Positions 27,583 through 37,281 of a stretch of 64,000 bases of DNA are shown here, one piece after another. How positions within the stretch are numbered: the first letter of the stretch is position 1; each line of letters opens with the position of its first letter. The position numbers and the translations under genes are program-made. Below the pieces are notes generated by a model. It was not told the DNA's origin. It made no database searches and saw nothing but the letters and a program-made list of their open reading frames with translations. Source of the DNA: Tolypothrix sp. FACHB-123 (lineage in GTDB: Bacteria; Cyanobacteriota; Cyanobacteriia; Cyanobacteriales; Nostocaceae); NCBI RefSeq assembly GCF_014697075.1, contig NZ_JACJRE010000014.1:1-64000 (forward strand), given 5' to 3'.

Positions 27583-29316
27583 TTACTTAGCCTGTAACAA
27601 ACTCATAGGCGCGACAACAGCCTTAGCTCCTAAAATTCTAGAGTACAATTGCCCAGCGCGATCGTGAAGAATAAAATTAGCAGTTAAACTAGTTGCTTTT
27701 TTCTCCTTCACTTCACAAGAAACATAAAATGTTTCATCAACTGGTATTGCTCTATACTGTTCAGAATTTGTTAACTGTCCAGGTAAACACACTTCATTAT
27801 GATAATGACTCAACCATACCCATAAAGGCTGTGTACTCAAGTCAGTTGCATAGGGATTATGCCAATGAATCGGGAATTGTCCTTGCTGTTGTGGAGTAAT
27901 TTGTCGCCAAAAACATTCCGTGGTAATTTTTTCTGAGTTAATATTTAAAACTCGTTGAATTTCTTGAAAACAAGGGCCATGAAATAGCGTAGCCGGGCCA
28001 TTTTGATAGAAGCCTTTACCTGTAGTTGTAATGATGCCATCTTCTGTGAGATTCACTGCATCATATATCGGTGCAACAGGTAATTCTCGCACCAACTTAA
28101 TAGTAGAAGTAAAATGATAATGGGTTTTACCTTCAGGGGTTTTACTGAAGATAGTTGTTTGAAACTCGATGAAATCGCCTTCTACTTTGGTAATTTCTTT
28201 GAGTTGCAAAATATGTTCTTTGGCTACCGATTCATTAAAGGTTATTCCCTTAAGAACTTTGAAATCTTTGCAACTGAAATATCTATAACCTGGATAAACT
28301 TCTTCACAACCATTAATCATCCATGACATCGCACAAGTAGCGGGAACTACTGCATAACCAGCAATTACATGATCCATTAAAAATGGATTGGCTTCGACGG
28401 TGATGCGACGACGGACGTAATGAGTTTTTAATTCGGGATCTAAAGGTGCGGGTGGGGGAATTAATGGGCTACCAATTACTAATTGGGTAGTATCGTGATG
28501 TTTGGGATGTAGTTCTTTAACTAACATTTTGGTTCCCACTTCTACGGGGATAATATCTATTCCTCGTTCTGCAAAGGCTTTTTTTAGTTCTGGGGTTACC
28601 ATTCCGCTATCCCAACCGCCCCAGTTAATGGCGACTACGTGACAGTTGGGGTAGTACTGTTTCATCAAGTGGGCGGATTTGTTGAGGATTTCGTTAGCGA
28701 TCGCATAATCGGATTGACCGATATTGCCGTAAAATCCTGTAACGGAGGAGAATAATACTAAATGCTGGAGTTGTTCTGGGGGAACGCAATCTAACAGGTT
28801 TTCTAATCCTTGAACTTTGGCGGTGTAAACTTTTTCAAAATCTTGTTCTGTTTTCTTTTCGATTAATTTATCGGCTAAGTTTCCTGCACCATGTATGATG
28901 CCAGTAATTGGCCCCATGCGGTTAACTACAGCCGCTAGATTTGCTTTTAATGCTTGGGTATCGGTGACATCGACGCTTAAATATTCGGCTGTTGCGCCTG
29001 TTTGTTGAATGGTGGCGAGGGTTTTTTTAATTTCGCGGCTGGAGTGGATTTTGTTATAGATTTTTTGCACGTTCATGGGTGTGGGTTTCTCACCTTGGGC
29101 GAGAAGATTTTCCATGATGCGTTTTTTTAATGCGGGTTCTTCAAAGCAGTTTTGGGCGTATTCTGGTTCTGTTTCTAATAGTTGGGAACGTCCCAGGAGG
29201 ATGAATTTACAGGGTTGTTTTTTGGCGAGTTCAATGGTGCATTCGGCGGTGATTCCTTTTGCGCCACCGCTTACGAGAAATACTGATGAGGGACGAATAG
29301 GTGTTTGGGTTGTCAT
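27583..29316 (-). CDS. hglG: HglG: ketoreductase-dehydratase component
   Basis: 577 residues. Residues 10-250 are the catalytic ketoreductase half: SVFLVSGGAKGITAECTIELAKK (NADPH loop), HGAGNLADKLI, and the Ser/Tyr pair in LVLFSSVTGFYGNIGQSDYAIANEI. From about 295 to 570 comes a double hot-dog dehydratase-like domain with FLMDHVIAGYAVVPATCAMSWM. The structural half of the ketoreductase appears to be at the end of HglE (about 1560-1820), so the KR is split across two genes. Together with HglA this supplies reduction and dehydration for the growing chain. The symbol follows the remembered order hglE-G-D-C-A-B and is less certain than the domains. Confidence 0.8.
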   Translation of the reverse strand: MTTQTPIRPSSVFLVSGGAKGITAECTIELAKKQPCKFILLGRSQLLETEPEYAQNCFEEPALKKRIMENLLAQGEKPTPMNVQKIYNKIHSSREIKKTLATIQQTGATAEYLSVDVTDTQALKANLAAVVNRMGPITGIIHGAGNLADKLIEKKTEQDFEKVYTAKVQGLENLLDCVPPEQLQHLVLFSSVTGFYGNIGQSDYAIANEILNKSAHLMKQYYPNCHVVAINWGGWDSGMVTPELKKAFAERGIDIIPVEVGTKMLVKELHPKHHDTTQLVIGSPLIPPPAPLDPELKTHYVRRRITVEANPFLMDHVIAGYAVVPATCAMSWMINGCEEVYPGYRYFSCKDFKVLKGITFNESVAKEHILQLKEITKVEGDFIEFQTTIFSKTPEGKTHYHFTSTIKLVRELPVAPIYDAVNLTEDGIITTTGKGFYQNGPATLFHGPCFQEIQRVLNINSEKITTECFWRQITPQQQGQFPIHWHNPYATDLSTQPLWVWLSHYHNEVCLPGQLTNSEQYRAIPVDETFYVSCEVKEKKATSLTANFILHDRAGQLYSRILGAKAVVAPMSLLQAK

Positions 29317-29862
29317 ATTTCAATTTTGGATTTTAGATTTTAGATTTTGGATTGAAAAATTCAAGGAGATGAGAGTTTGAGTTTTTTTTACTTATGAAGT
29401 CCAAAATCTGGCTTTACTCTCTGCGTCTCTGCGTGAGATAAAAAGATTTTTAAACGAACCGCGTTGGCGGAGCCTCTCGCAGAGAAGACGCGAAGAACAC
29501 GAAGGAAGAAATGTTTTAGAGAGCCTTTCAAGAAGAGAAATAAGTGATTACAATCTCTTTGGGTTTTTGCGCCTTGGCGTGGGGTAAAAATTTTTAAATG
29601 AACCGCCAAGACGCCAAGGACGCGGAGGAAGAGTTTTAGAGAGCCTTTCGCGCAGAAGTCTCTTTGCGTCTTTGCGCCTACCCTGCGGGATCGCTTTCAG
29701 CGATTGCGTGAGATAAAAAAATTTTAAATGAACCGCAGAGGACGCAGAGAACACAGAGGAAGAGGAGTTTTAGAGAGTTTTTTGCACAAGGGAGATGAAG
29801 AAGTTAGTAATTTTTATTCCTCCTTGTCTCCCTTGTCTTCCTTGTCTCCCTTGTTTTTCTAC
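29317..29862. repeat. Repeat-filled spacer between hglE and hglG
   Basis: 546 bases made mostly of alternating short repeats: TTTTGGATTTTAGATTTTAG units at 29324-29355, then at least four GAACCGC(C/A)AAGACGC-type and three GAGAGCCTTTC(A/G) segments between 29455 and 29790. Open frames through it are by-products. Active-looking genes on both sides point the same way, so an operon could still span it. Confidence 0.65.
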
Positions 29863-32800
29863 TTATTCAGATGCGGTGACTAGGGTAACTCTTCCTTGAG
29901 TGCTGTAGCCAACTTCACTGAGATAAAGATTTGAGTCGTGTAGTTCAGCGATGATGTGTTGCGCTGTTTGTTGAGCATCGAGGGCGGGACTAATATCAAC
30001 TGCTCTGGTATATACTTTAGGCCATTCCCATCTGAGTGTTTTGGTTAGTCCAGCTAAACCGGCTCCGATGACGCCAAAGTTGGTGTTATGCTCAAATCCG
30101 AAGGCTCCGTCTAAGCGAGCTACTGTGATAAAACTACTGCGTCCGTAACGTGCGGCTTCATTGAGGGATTTTTTCAGGTGTTTGGCGATGAAGAAGATGT
30201 GTTTGACGATCGCCTTTTCTTGTTCAATGTAAGGAAGTGTCTTTGTGTGACTGACTTGGAATACTGGGTTTATATGGATGAAGGCTCCAATGTTGCCGAT
30301 GTTGGTGGCGATCGCAGATAATTTATCTTGCAGTAGTTGTTCGCTTAAATCTACTAGGGTGATGCGGGTAACGCTGGGGGGTAATAGTGCTTGTTGGGGA
30401 ATGACTGATTGGGGGAAGCTGAGAACTACAACTTTCCAGCCTTTATCTACTAAGGATTGCGCTACCACTGAGGTGGTGAGGGAACCATCATCGGTGATTA
30501 AGGCGATGTGTCCCTCTGGTAAGTTGAAGTCTAAGTAATCGGGTTGGGGAAGGTATTTGAGTTTGATGGGTAGACGTTGAACGTTATGTTCTACATCTAT
30601 TATCGGCTCGTCGTCAAACTCAAATTCATGCTTTTTTTTTTCACCTCCAGCCAGCTTCTGGAGATAATCGACTATTTGTCCGATGGTGCGTAAGTCGCCG
30701 AGTTCTTCGATGTCTGGCTTGGGTAAGTCGGGGTACATTTCTTGCATCGCCCCCAGGATTTCTACTCGTTTGATGGAGTCGATTCCTAAGTCGGCTTCCA
30801 TGTCCATTTCTAGTTCTAGCATTTCTACTGGGTAACCGGTTTTTTCACTAGTAATGTTGAGTAGGGTTTGACCGATATCTGCGTAGTTAGCGCTAGATGT
30901 TTCTACTTCGGGTTCGGGGGTGAAGGCGACTACTGGCTCAGGTGCAGCTACTACGGTTTCTATTGGTGCGACTGGTGCGGGTGCTGTAACTACGGTGGCT
31001 ACTGGGGCGACTACTTGAGGAATTTCCGCAACTTCTTGTACTGGGATTGTTACAGGAGCTACAGCGCTATTACCAGCAGCGTGGGTTTGCAGATACTCGA
31101 CTACTTGCCCAATTGTGCGTTTTTCAGCTAATTCTTCTAGGTTGGGTTTGGGTAGGTCGGGGTATAATTCTTGCAATCCGCCTAAGATTTCTACTCGTTT
31201 GATGGAGTCGATTCCTAAGTCGGCTTCCATATCCATGTCCATCTCTAACATTTCAATGGGGTAGCCTGTTTTTTCACTGGTGATGGCTAACAGGTTAGTA
31301 CCCAGTTGAGATAAATCGACGGTGCTGGATGTAGCTACAGGTGCGGGTGCGGGTTCGGGGGTGAAGGCGACTGTTTCTACTACAGGCGCAGGTGCGGCTA
31401 CAGGTGCAGGAATCTCAACGACAGGTTGAGGGGGAATTTCTACAACTGGCGGCGCGGGAATTTCGGCTACGGGTTCGGGTGCGACAATTTTGGGAGCGGA
31501 ACCATTTTTGCTTACAGGCTCAATTGTCGGTTCAATTTTCGCTTCAACTACTGGTGCGGTGAGAGTTTCGACAATTTTCGCGGTAGGGGGAACCGGTGCT
31601 TCGGTAACGGGTTCGCTGACAAAGGGTAATGTTACCTGGGGTAGGGTGATTTCTTCACCAGAAACTACATGAGAGTATTCTTGCTGAATTAGTTGGAAAA
31701 AGTTTTTGGTATATTCGATTTGCTCTTGCAGATACTGCTCATGAATGCGCAGGGTTTCACCTTGTTGGGAATGAAACTGCATCATGCTGCGCTCTAAGCT
31801 TTCGGTGACAACTTGCTTAATTTTGGCGGTTTCCGCAGAGGATTTAGCTTGAGCGAGTAAGGCGTTTTGTTGTTGCATCAGTTGGAAAAATGTTTTGGCA
31901 TATTCCATCTGATGATTGAGATATTGTTCGTGAACTTGTAAATTTTCGCTTTGATTGTGCTGAAATTGAGCCAGGAGATATTCTAAACTTTCTAGAACTC
32001 TTTGATGATTTACAGGTTTTTCTGGTGTTTGCATCTTTGATTCCTGGGCGGGTATTTGTAAAAGAGTCGCAGGATTCATTTGAGGCTTGGGTTCTGGAGC
32101 ATAAGTGACGCCGTTCATGACTGGGGTTGGCGCAGTGACGGTTTTCTTATGTCCGTTAGATTTAATGGGTGTGGGATTTACAGGTTCTATGTTCACAGGT
32201 GCAGGTGAAGGTGCAGAGAATTCAGGAGTACTGGTAACTGTAGGTGCGGGTACAGAGAATTCGGGGGTGCTGGTAATTGTGGGTTCTGGGGTGCTAGCTA
32301 ACTTGACTTGATGTCCGTTTTGCAAAGCTTGGGGGAAGGCGTTTTTGGTTTTTTCGGAAACGTAATTAATCCCGTTTAATTTGACAGTTAGCGCCTTTTT
32401 CTTTTCGTTTTCGGCTGCGGGGATAACAGGAGGTAGTTGATAGGGGTCGAGATTTTGCAAGTTCATCCCGACTACGCGCAACTGTACAGCAGCTTCCCGC
32501 AAAGAGCGATCGCTATTCTTTTGGGTGCTGGGGTTTAAGGAAATGGTAAGATGGGGGCGATCGCCTAAAATATCTTTGACTAAGTTGCTCAGTATTCTGC
32601 GGGGGCCAAATTCCACAAAGCAGTAACCACCAGCAGCGTAAATATTTTCAATCTCCTGCTTAAACAGCACCGAGTTAGATAGGTGAGTTTCCAGGGTTTT
32701 TTGAATTGTTGGCGATTCTGGGGGATATTTTTGTCCAGTAACATTACTGAAAACTGGAACTTGAGGCGCTTGGAATTTGACAGACTTAGTTGCAATGGCA

Positions 32801-35325
32801 AAGGATTTCTGAGCAAATGCAATCAAGGGAGTGTGGAAAGCTGCGGATACGGGGAGTAATACCGCCGCACAGCCTTTATCATGCAATACTTGGCGAACTT
32901 TGGCGATTTCGGCGGTAGGGCCAGCTAAGACTACTTGGGTGGGAGAATTAATATTAGCGATCGCAACTTGAGGATAATGTCTGACAATCGCTTCTACTTT
33001 GGCAATTTCTTCTTTCACTGCCAACATACTACCGCGATCGTGGTCTGGATCTTGCGGAGCAGCCATCGCTTGTCCTCTAGCTTTCACCAAGAACAAGTAA
33101 TCTTCTTCGCTCAACACACCCCCAGCCCATAAAGCTGTGAGTTCGCCAAAGCTATGTCCGGCGACAAAATCGGATTTAAACCCAGCTTGTTGCATAATCT
33201 TATACAACCCAGCACTCAACACCCCGATTGCGGGTTGAGCATATTCTGTGCGTTGTAAAGCGGCTACTTGGGCGTTCTTCTCTGATTCTTCAAAACTGGG
33301 ATTGGGGAAGACAATTTCCGACAATGGGCGCAAATTATCTTTCAACAGCAAACTATCCATTTTGCTGTAAAGACGGCGCAATTGGGGGAAATTCATCACC
33401 AATTCCCGACCCATTTCTAAATATTGCGAACCTTGTCCAGAGAAGAGGGCGACAACCTTACCAGCTAAATTCATTCCCGCCGAACGGAAGTAAATTCCTT
33501 GGGGATGTTCCCAAGAGATAGCCGCGCCTTTATGCTTGAGCCAGTCAAGGCTAATTTGCATTAACTTGCAAGCTTCTTGCAAATTCTCGGCGACAAAACC
33601 AACTCTCGCCGCAGCTTGGGGAATTTCCTGGGCTGTACATTCTTGAATTAATTGGGCATAATGTCTGTCGCCATCTTTGGATTGCAACTTCGCCAAGGTT
33701 TCTTCGCACTTGGTTACTAGTTGTCCAGAAGTCCCCGCAAACAAGATAATTTCTGCTGGCGCATTATGTAAGCGGTAAGGCTTATCTTGTTCTGCTTCGT
33801 ATTCTTCCAAAACTACGTGGTAATTAGTTCCACCAAAACCAAAGGAACTCACACCCGCGCGTCTGGGTGCGTCACCTTCCGCCCGAATCCAAGGTCTGGT
33901 TTCGGTATTTAAATAGAAGGAAGAATTTTTAATGTTAAGTTTGGGGTTCGGCTCGGTAATGTTAATCGTTGGCGGTAAAATCTTATGATGTAGCGCCAAA
34001 GCCGTTTTAATTAAACTTGCAGCCCCCGCAGCCGCTTTGGTATGTCCAATTTGGGACTTGACACTTCCCAGGGCAATGTGCTGTTTCTTTGAGTCATGTT
34101 CAGCAAAGAAATCGCGCAAGGAACCGAACTCTGTCGGGTCACCAGCCATTGTCCCTGTACCGTGCGCTTCCATCAAGCCTACAGTCGCGGGAGAAAAACC
34201 TGCATCTTCATAAGCCCGTTCTAAGGCTTTGATTTGACCTTCTTTGCGGGGAGCATAAATACTCTTGTAGCGTCCATCGCTAGAAGTACCAATTCCTTTG
34301 ATAACTGCATAGATTTTATCATTGTCCCGTTGCGCATCTTCCAGGCGCTTGAGGACAATCATGCCGATACCTTCACCCAGCATCATCCCGTCAGACTTCG
34401 CGTCAAAAGGTTTGACGTTTTCGCTAGGAGATACAGCCGGGGTTTTGCTGAAGGAGATGTATGCCATGATGGTGTTGTCTGTATCCACACCACCAGTCAG
34501 CATCATATCGCTGCGATACTCAATTAGTTCGCTAATCGCCAATTTCAAAGCGCCAAAGGAACTAGCACAAGCTGCGTCAACAACACAATTCATCCCGCCA
34601 AAATTCAATCGGTTGGCGATTCTTCCAGCGACAACGTTAGCTAACATCCCTGGGAAAGCATTTTCATCCCATTTAACGTAAGCGCTTTTAATTTTTTCAA
34701 TAATTTGGGCGGTATCTTCATCAGATAAACCACTGCTTTTCAGCGCTTTTTCCCACACTGGATATTCTAACCGCGCAGAAAGTGGCATACCTAATTGCTT
34801 CGCCATCGCCACGCCGAGAATTACCCCAACCATTTCCCGGTTAAAATCGCGGGATTCGCCATAACCAGCATCTTCCATTGCTTGCTTCGCAACCACTAAA
34901 CTTAATAGTTGCGATACATCGGTAACTTCTAAAATGCTGGGAGGAATGCCAAATTCCATCGGGTTAAAATCAACCTCAGGAATAAACCCGCCTCGTTTAC
35001 AATAGGTTTTATCTTCGGGTGTTCTGGGGTTAGGATCGTAGTAATCTTTCACGCTCCAATGGCTTTCAGGAACATCAGTAATACAGTCAGCTTTGCTAAC
35101 AATATTCCGCCAATATTCCCGCAAATCACGCGATTGGGGGAATAAAGATGCCATCCCAATAATCGCTATAGGATTTTGTTGTAATTGTCTGTTAATTTTG
35201 TTAATTGAAATTGGTTTATTTGCCGTCACTTTTTTCTCCTCTATAAACTTAACCAAAGTTTTTTCACAGCTGTTGATCTCGGCTGCTAAATCAGCCAAGG
35301 CATTATCAATGGAATAAGCAGACAT
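29863..35325 (-). CDS. hglE: HglE: multidomain PUFA-synthase-like polyketide synthase (KS-AT-ACP-ACP-KR half)
   Basis: 1820 residues from ATG 35325 (an in-frame GTG is 9 bases upstream). KS at about 50-480 with C253 (VDAACASSF), HGTGT and NIGHTKAAAG-type His motifs; AT at about 620-940 with S725 in GHSFGE. A Pro/Ala/Glu-rich linker with two coiled segments (about 1110-1200) leads to two near-identical carrier domains, phosphopantetheine serines S1374 and S1517 in LGIDSIKRVEIL, 143 residues apart. The end (1560-1820) is a Rossmann-like ketoreductase structural half without the catalytic Tyr. It is the chain-building core of heterocyst glycolipid synthesis, primed by HetI. The first gene of the minus-strand hgl block. 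Confidence 0.93.
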   Translation of the reverse strand: MSAYSIDNALADLAAEINSCEKTLVKFIEEKKVTANKPISINKINRQLQQNPIAIIGMASLFPQSRDLREYWRNIVSKADCITDVPESHWSVKDYYDPNPRTPEDKTYCKRGGFIPEVDFNPMEFGIPPSILEVTDVSQLLSLVVAKQAMEDAGYGESRDFNREMVGVILGVAMAKQLGMPLSARLEYPVWEKALKSSGLSDEDTAQIIEKIKSAYVKWDENAFPGMLANVVAGRIANRLNFGGMNCVVDAACASSFGALKLAISELIEYRSDMMLTGGVDTDNTIMAYISFSKTPAVSPSENVKPFDAKSDGMMLGEGIGMIVLKRLEDAQRDNDKIYAVIKGIGTSSDGRYKSIYAPRKEGQIKALERAYEDAGFSPATVGLMEAHGTGTMAGDPTEFGSLRDFFAEHDSKKQHIALGSVKSQIGHTKAAAGAASLIKTALALHHKILPPTINITEPNPKLNIKNSSFYLNTETRPWIRAEGDAPRRAGVSSFGFGGTNYHVVLEEYEAEQDKPYRLHNAPAEIILFAGTSGQLVTKCEETLAKLQSKDGDRHYAQLIQECTAQEIPQAAARVGFVAENLQEACKLMQISLDWLKHKGAAISWEHPQGIYFRSAGMNLAGKVVALFSGQGSQYLEMGRELVMNFPQLRRLYSKMDSLLLKDNLRPLSEIVFPNPSFEESEKNAQVAALQRTEYAQPAIGVLSAGLYKIMQQAGFKSDFVAGHSFGELTALWAGGVLSEEDYLFLVKARGQAMAAPQDPDHDRGSMLAVKEEIAKVEAIVRHYPQVAIANINSPTQVVLAGPTAEIAKVRQVLHDKGCAAVLLPVSAAFHTPLIAFAQKSFAIATKSVKFQAPQVPVFSNVTGQKYPPESPTIQKTLETHLSNSVLFKQEIENIYAAGGYCFVEFGPRRILSNLVKDILGDRPHLTISLNPSTQKNSDRSLREAAVQLRVVGMNLQNLDPYQLPPVIPAAENEKKKALTVKLNGINYVSEKTKNAFPQALQNGHQVKLASTPEPTITSTPEFSVPAPTVTSTPEFSAPSPAPVNIEPVNPTPIKSNGHKKTVTAPTPVMNGVTYAPEPKPQMNPATLLQIPAQESKMQTPEKPVNHQRVLESLEYLLAQFQHNQSENLQVHEQYLNHQMEYAKTFFQLMQQQNALLAQAKSSAETAKIKQVVTESLERSMMQFHSQQGETLRIHEQYLQEQIEYTKNFFQLIQQEYSHVVSGEEITLPQVTLPFVSEPVTEAPVPPTAKIVETLTAPVVEAKIEPTIEPVSKNGSAPKIVAPEPVAEIPAPPVVEIPPQPVVEIPAPVAAPAPVVETVAFTPEPAPAPVATSSTVDLSQLGTNLLAITSEKTGYPIEMLEMDMDMEADLGIDSIKRVEILGGLQELYPDLPKPNLEELAEKRTIGQVVEYLQTHAAGNSAVAPVTIPVQEVAEIPQVVAPVATVVTAPAPVAPIETVVAAPEPVVAFTPEPEVETSSANYADIGQTLLNITSEKTGYPVEMLELEMDMEADLGIDSIKRVEILGAMQEMYPDLPKPDIEELGDLRTIGQIVDYLQKLAGGEKKKHEFEFDDEPIIDVEHNVQRLPIKLKYLPQPDYLDFNLPEGHIALITDDGSLTTSVVAQSLVDKGWKVVVLSFPQSVIPQQALLPPSVTRITLVDLSEQLLQDKLSAIATNIGNIGAFIHINPVFQVSHTKTLPYIEQEKAIVKHIFFIAKHLKKSLNEAARYGRSSFITVARLDGAFGFEHNTNFGVIGAGLAGLTKTLRWEWPKVYTRAVDISPALDAQQTAQHIIAELHDSNLYLSEVGYSTQGRVTLVTASE
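30650..31280 (-). repeat. Tandem duplication of ACP domains inside hglE
   Basis: The serine codons of the two carrier domains are at 31204-31206 and 30775-30777, 429 bp apart. Sequence around them is nearly identical at DNA level (TTTGATGGAGTCGATTCCTA in both), pointing to recent duplication or gene conversion. Between them lies a Pro/Ala/Val-rich linker. PUFA synthases vary in ACP number, with two being low. Confidence 0.85.
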
Positions 35326-35334
35326 AGGAATCAC

Positions 35335-35560
35335 AAATCTGAAGTACTTGGAATTGCGAAGCTACAGAAATTTCTGCGGCTGTGCAATAATGAAAGCTAT
35401 CTGTTGTAGTCAGCAGCTAGCTATCCTATCTGCAAAAGCTAAATGCTTTTCTGCGAATTAACACCACACCATAAGTAAAGAATGAAGGCTTAAGGCTAAA
35501 AACTGATTTATATTCATTCTTTGACCTTCAAACTTTAGGGAACGTAATTTTGCAAAAATT
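35335..35560 (-). promoter_or_regulatory. Upstream region of hglE
   Basis: 226 bases between a small gene and hglE on the same strand. No strict NtcA site (GTA-N8-TAC) was seen by eye here, nor in the 900 bases further upstream. The start of hglE has no strong ribosome site within 12 bases. Confidence 0.35.
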
Positions 35561-35839
35561 CTAGACAACGCCAGACTCTTGATATTGTGGCAACAGGTCA
35601 ATGACGTTGTTGAAATTCGTAAAATAATCTTGAAGCGCCGTAGCCGCTTGACCTGTAAATTCCATCCATTCGTAATGGTAGAGATTTTGAGCAACTGTAT
35701 CCCACTGAAGCAAGGGAAACTTAGGAGTAGCTATTAGGACAGAAACGCTTTTTTCTCCCAAACTAGTTTGACTATCTAAGTTGATTGCAGCCACGTAGCT
35801 GGTGTTAATGACAACGTTCTGTATTTTGATAAATGTCAT
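35561..35839 (-). CDS. Small hypothetical protein upstream of hglE
   Basis: 92 residues. MTFIKIQNVVINTSYVAAINLDS resembles short beta-rich proteins common in cyanobacteria (N-terminus with KIQNxxINTxYVAAI), function unknown. No membrane segment. It precedes hglE in the same direction with a 235-base gap and so could be the first gene of the hgl transcript. Its end has a polar helix (TALQDYFTNFNNVIDLL). Could also be an independent housekeeping gene. Confidence 0.6.
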   Translation of the reverse strand: MTFIKIQNVVINTSYVAAINLDSQTSLGEKSVSVLIATPKFPLLQWDTVAQNLYHYEWMEFTGQAATALQDYFTNFNNVIDLLPQYQESGVV

Positions 35840-36742
35840 AGCCAGTTTCAGCTTCCAGGATAATGTATTTTATGCAATTCGCCCGATAGATGTTGACAAG
35901 TTCGTTACAGAAAAAACCTCACCTTTACTCCGAATTTATGCAGTAATTGAAACAACAATCGAGTCTTTGTAAGGTGATAACAAGACGATTGGGTTTAGTT
36001 TTTTTCTTTTCTGCTCCCAAGAAAATTACTAATTAACCTACCGCAGTTAAAGACTTGAATTAATACAAAGACTAGCACAAATTAAATAAACAGAATTGTT
36101 CATTTAAAGGAATTTAAGGAAGAAAATTGAGTGTTGCTGACAAAAAGCTTTGATGAAGGATAAAGTCCAAGTATCAACTTGTGCTTTAATTACTCAACAC
36201 TAAATTTCTTGGGTTAATGGCTAGATATCGCTTAAATAATAATTACAATAATCGCCGTAATAAATAAGTTATATAGATTACGTTGTTATTAGTACAAAGA
36301 TGGGATGAAGTACTGACCGTATTTTTTTCAACATAACATCATAATTCCACAATAAAAATTGAAGTTTTTTCAAGATAATTCAATTTAAACAATAAATAAG
36401 TGACATATAAAGCAAAGCTTAATTTTGCTAAAGTGCATGGTAAACATCAGGGGTTAGGGGCTAGGGTAAATTGACTATTTGATATGGAAAATACAATTTT
36501 AGAATTGATTTTATGGATGCAAGGTAGAGGACAGAATGCATAATTTTATAGAGTTTTTCATCAATTTAGATTATGATCTCTAATTACTCTCTCTCTGTGT
36601 TCTCTGCGCCTCTGCGGTTTATTAATGCACTTTTTTGATGACCGGGTTGAATGATTTGGGGACGACTCATACAGCAGTTTTGGCGTGCATGGCATATACT
36701 ACTCTATGATTATTTTTAACAGAGTTCTCTTGAAAATCAGTA
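35840..36742. other. Intergenic region between divergent genes
   Basis: 900 bases, strongly AT-rich, no gene. It has only scattered AT runs and one TCTCTCTGTGTTCTCTGCGCCTCTGCGG repeat near 36591-36618 (the CTCTGCG family that recurs at 49384-49408). No tRNA or clear regulatory site was seen. Confidence 0.45.
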
Positions 36743-37180
36743 ATGAACAGCATCTTTACCCCTGAGGAAATTACTGCCCTCTCTGCTGAAATTGACCGCC
36801 AGTTAATAGAACTGCGCTCTGCTCCAGATGCGGAGCAAAAACAAGGAGAGGATAAAATCTCAGATGAGAAATTGCTGGTAAAACAAACCGCAGCAATTAC
36901 ACAAGTTACACAAGAAAATTCTCGGAGTTTTTTGCAGAAATTTGGACGCGCTGCTAAAAGTGATTTATGCCAAGAAGGGGGAATGCTGAATAAGCAGTGG
37001 CAGAAATGGGGGGATTTAGATAATAAGGATGCTGTGGAACGCTTGGGTGGGGTGTTGGTAGGGATGGGTTTTTCGGGGGATGTGTTATCTCCTTTAGTTG
37101 TGGCGGTGACGGTGATTATTATTCATATTGGGTTGAAGGCTTTTTGTGAAGATTATTCTGCGGAAGTGGATAATAAATGA
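36743..37180 (+). CDS. Hypothetical protein with C-terminal hydrophobic segment
   Basis: 145 residues, not recognised. N-terminal helix rich in charged residues (EEITALSAEIDRQLIELRS), a polar middle, then GGMLNKQWQKWGDLDNKDAVERLGGVLVGMG and one hydrophobic stretch at about 115-132 (LSPLVVAVTVIIIHIGLKAF) that may span the membrane or be a buried helix. It lies convergent to the large CHAT gene, with 528 bases of repeats between. A functional pairing with it is possible but untested. Confidence 0.65.
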   Translation: MNSIFTPEEITALSAEIDRQLIELRSAPDAEQKQGEDKISDEKLLVKQTAAITQVTQENSRSFLQKFGRAAKSDLCQEGGMLNKQWQKWGDLDNKDAVERLGGVLVGMGFSGDVLSPLVVAVTVIIIHIGLKAFCEDYSAEVDNK

Positions 37181-37281
37181 ATTTGGCATCACGCAGAGGC
37201 GCGGAGGCGCAGTCCAGTAGGGTGTGTTATGCCGTAGGCTAACGCACCTCATACTATTTTGAAAAAAGAATGCGAGAGATT

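Noticed and set aside
29388-29754. Two 68-73 codon frames between hglE and hglG
   Set aside because: Made of dispersed short repeats; no homolog recognised.
30868-31672. Frames opposite the hglE linker rich in Tyr, Gly and Cys
   Set aside because: Antisense of the Pro/Ala-rich linker and tandem ACPs; typical shadow frames.
35335-36742. NtcA-type site GTA-N8-TAC upstream of hglE
   Set aside because: Several GTA and TAC triplets were checked and none had the right spacing.
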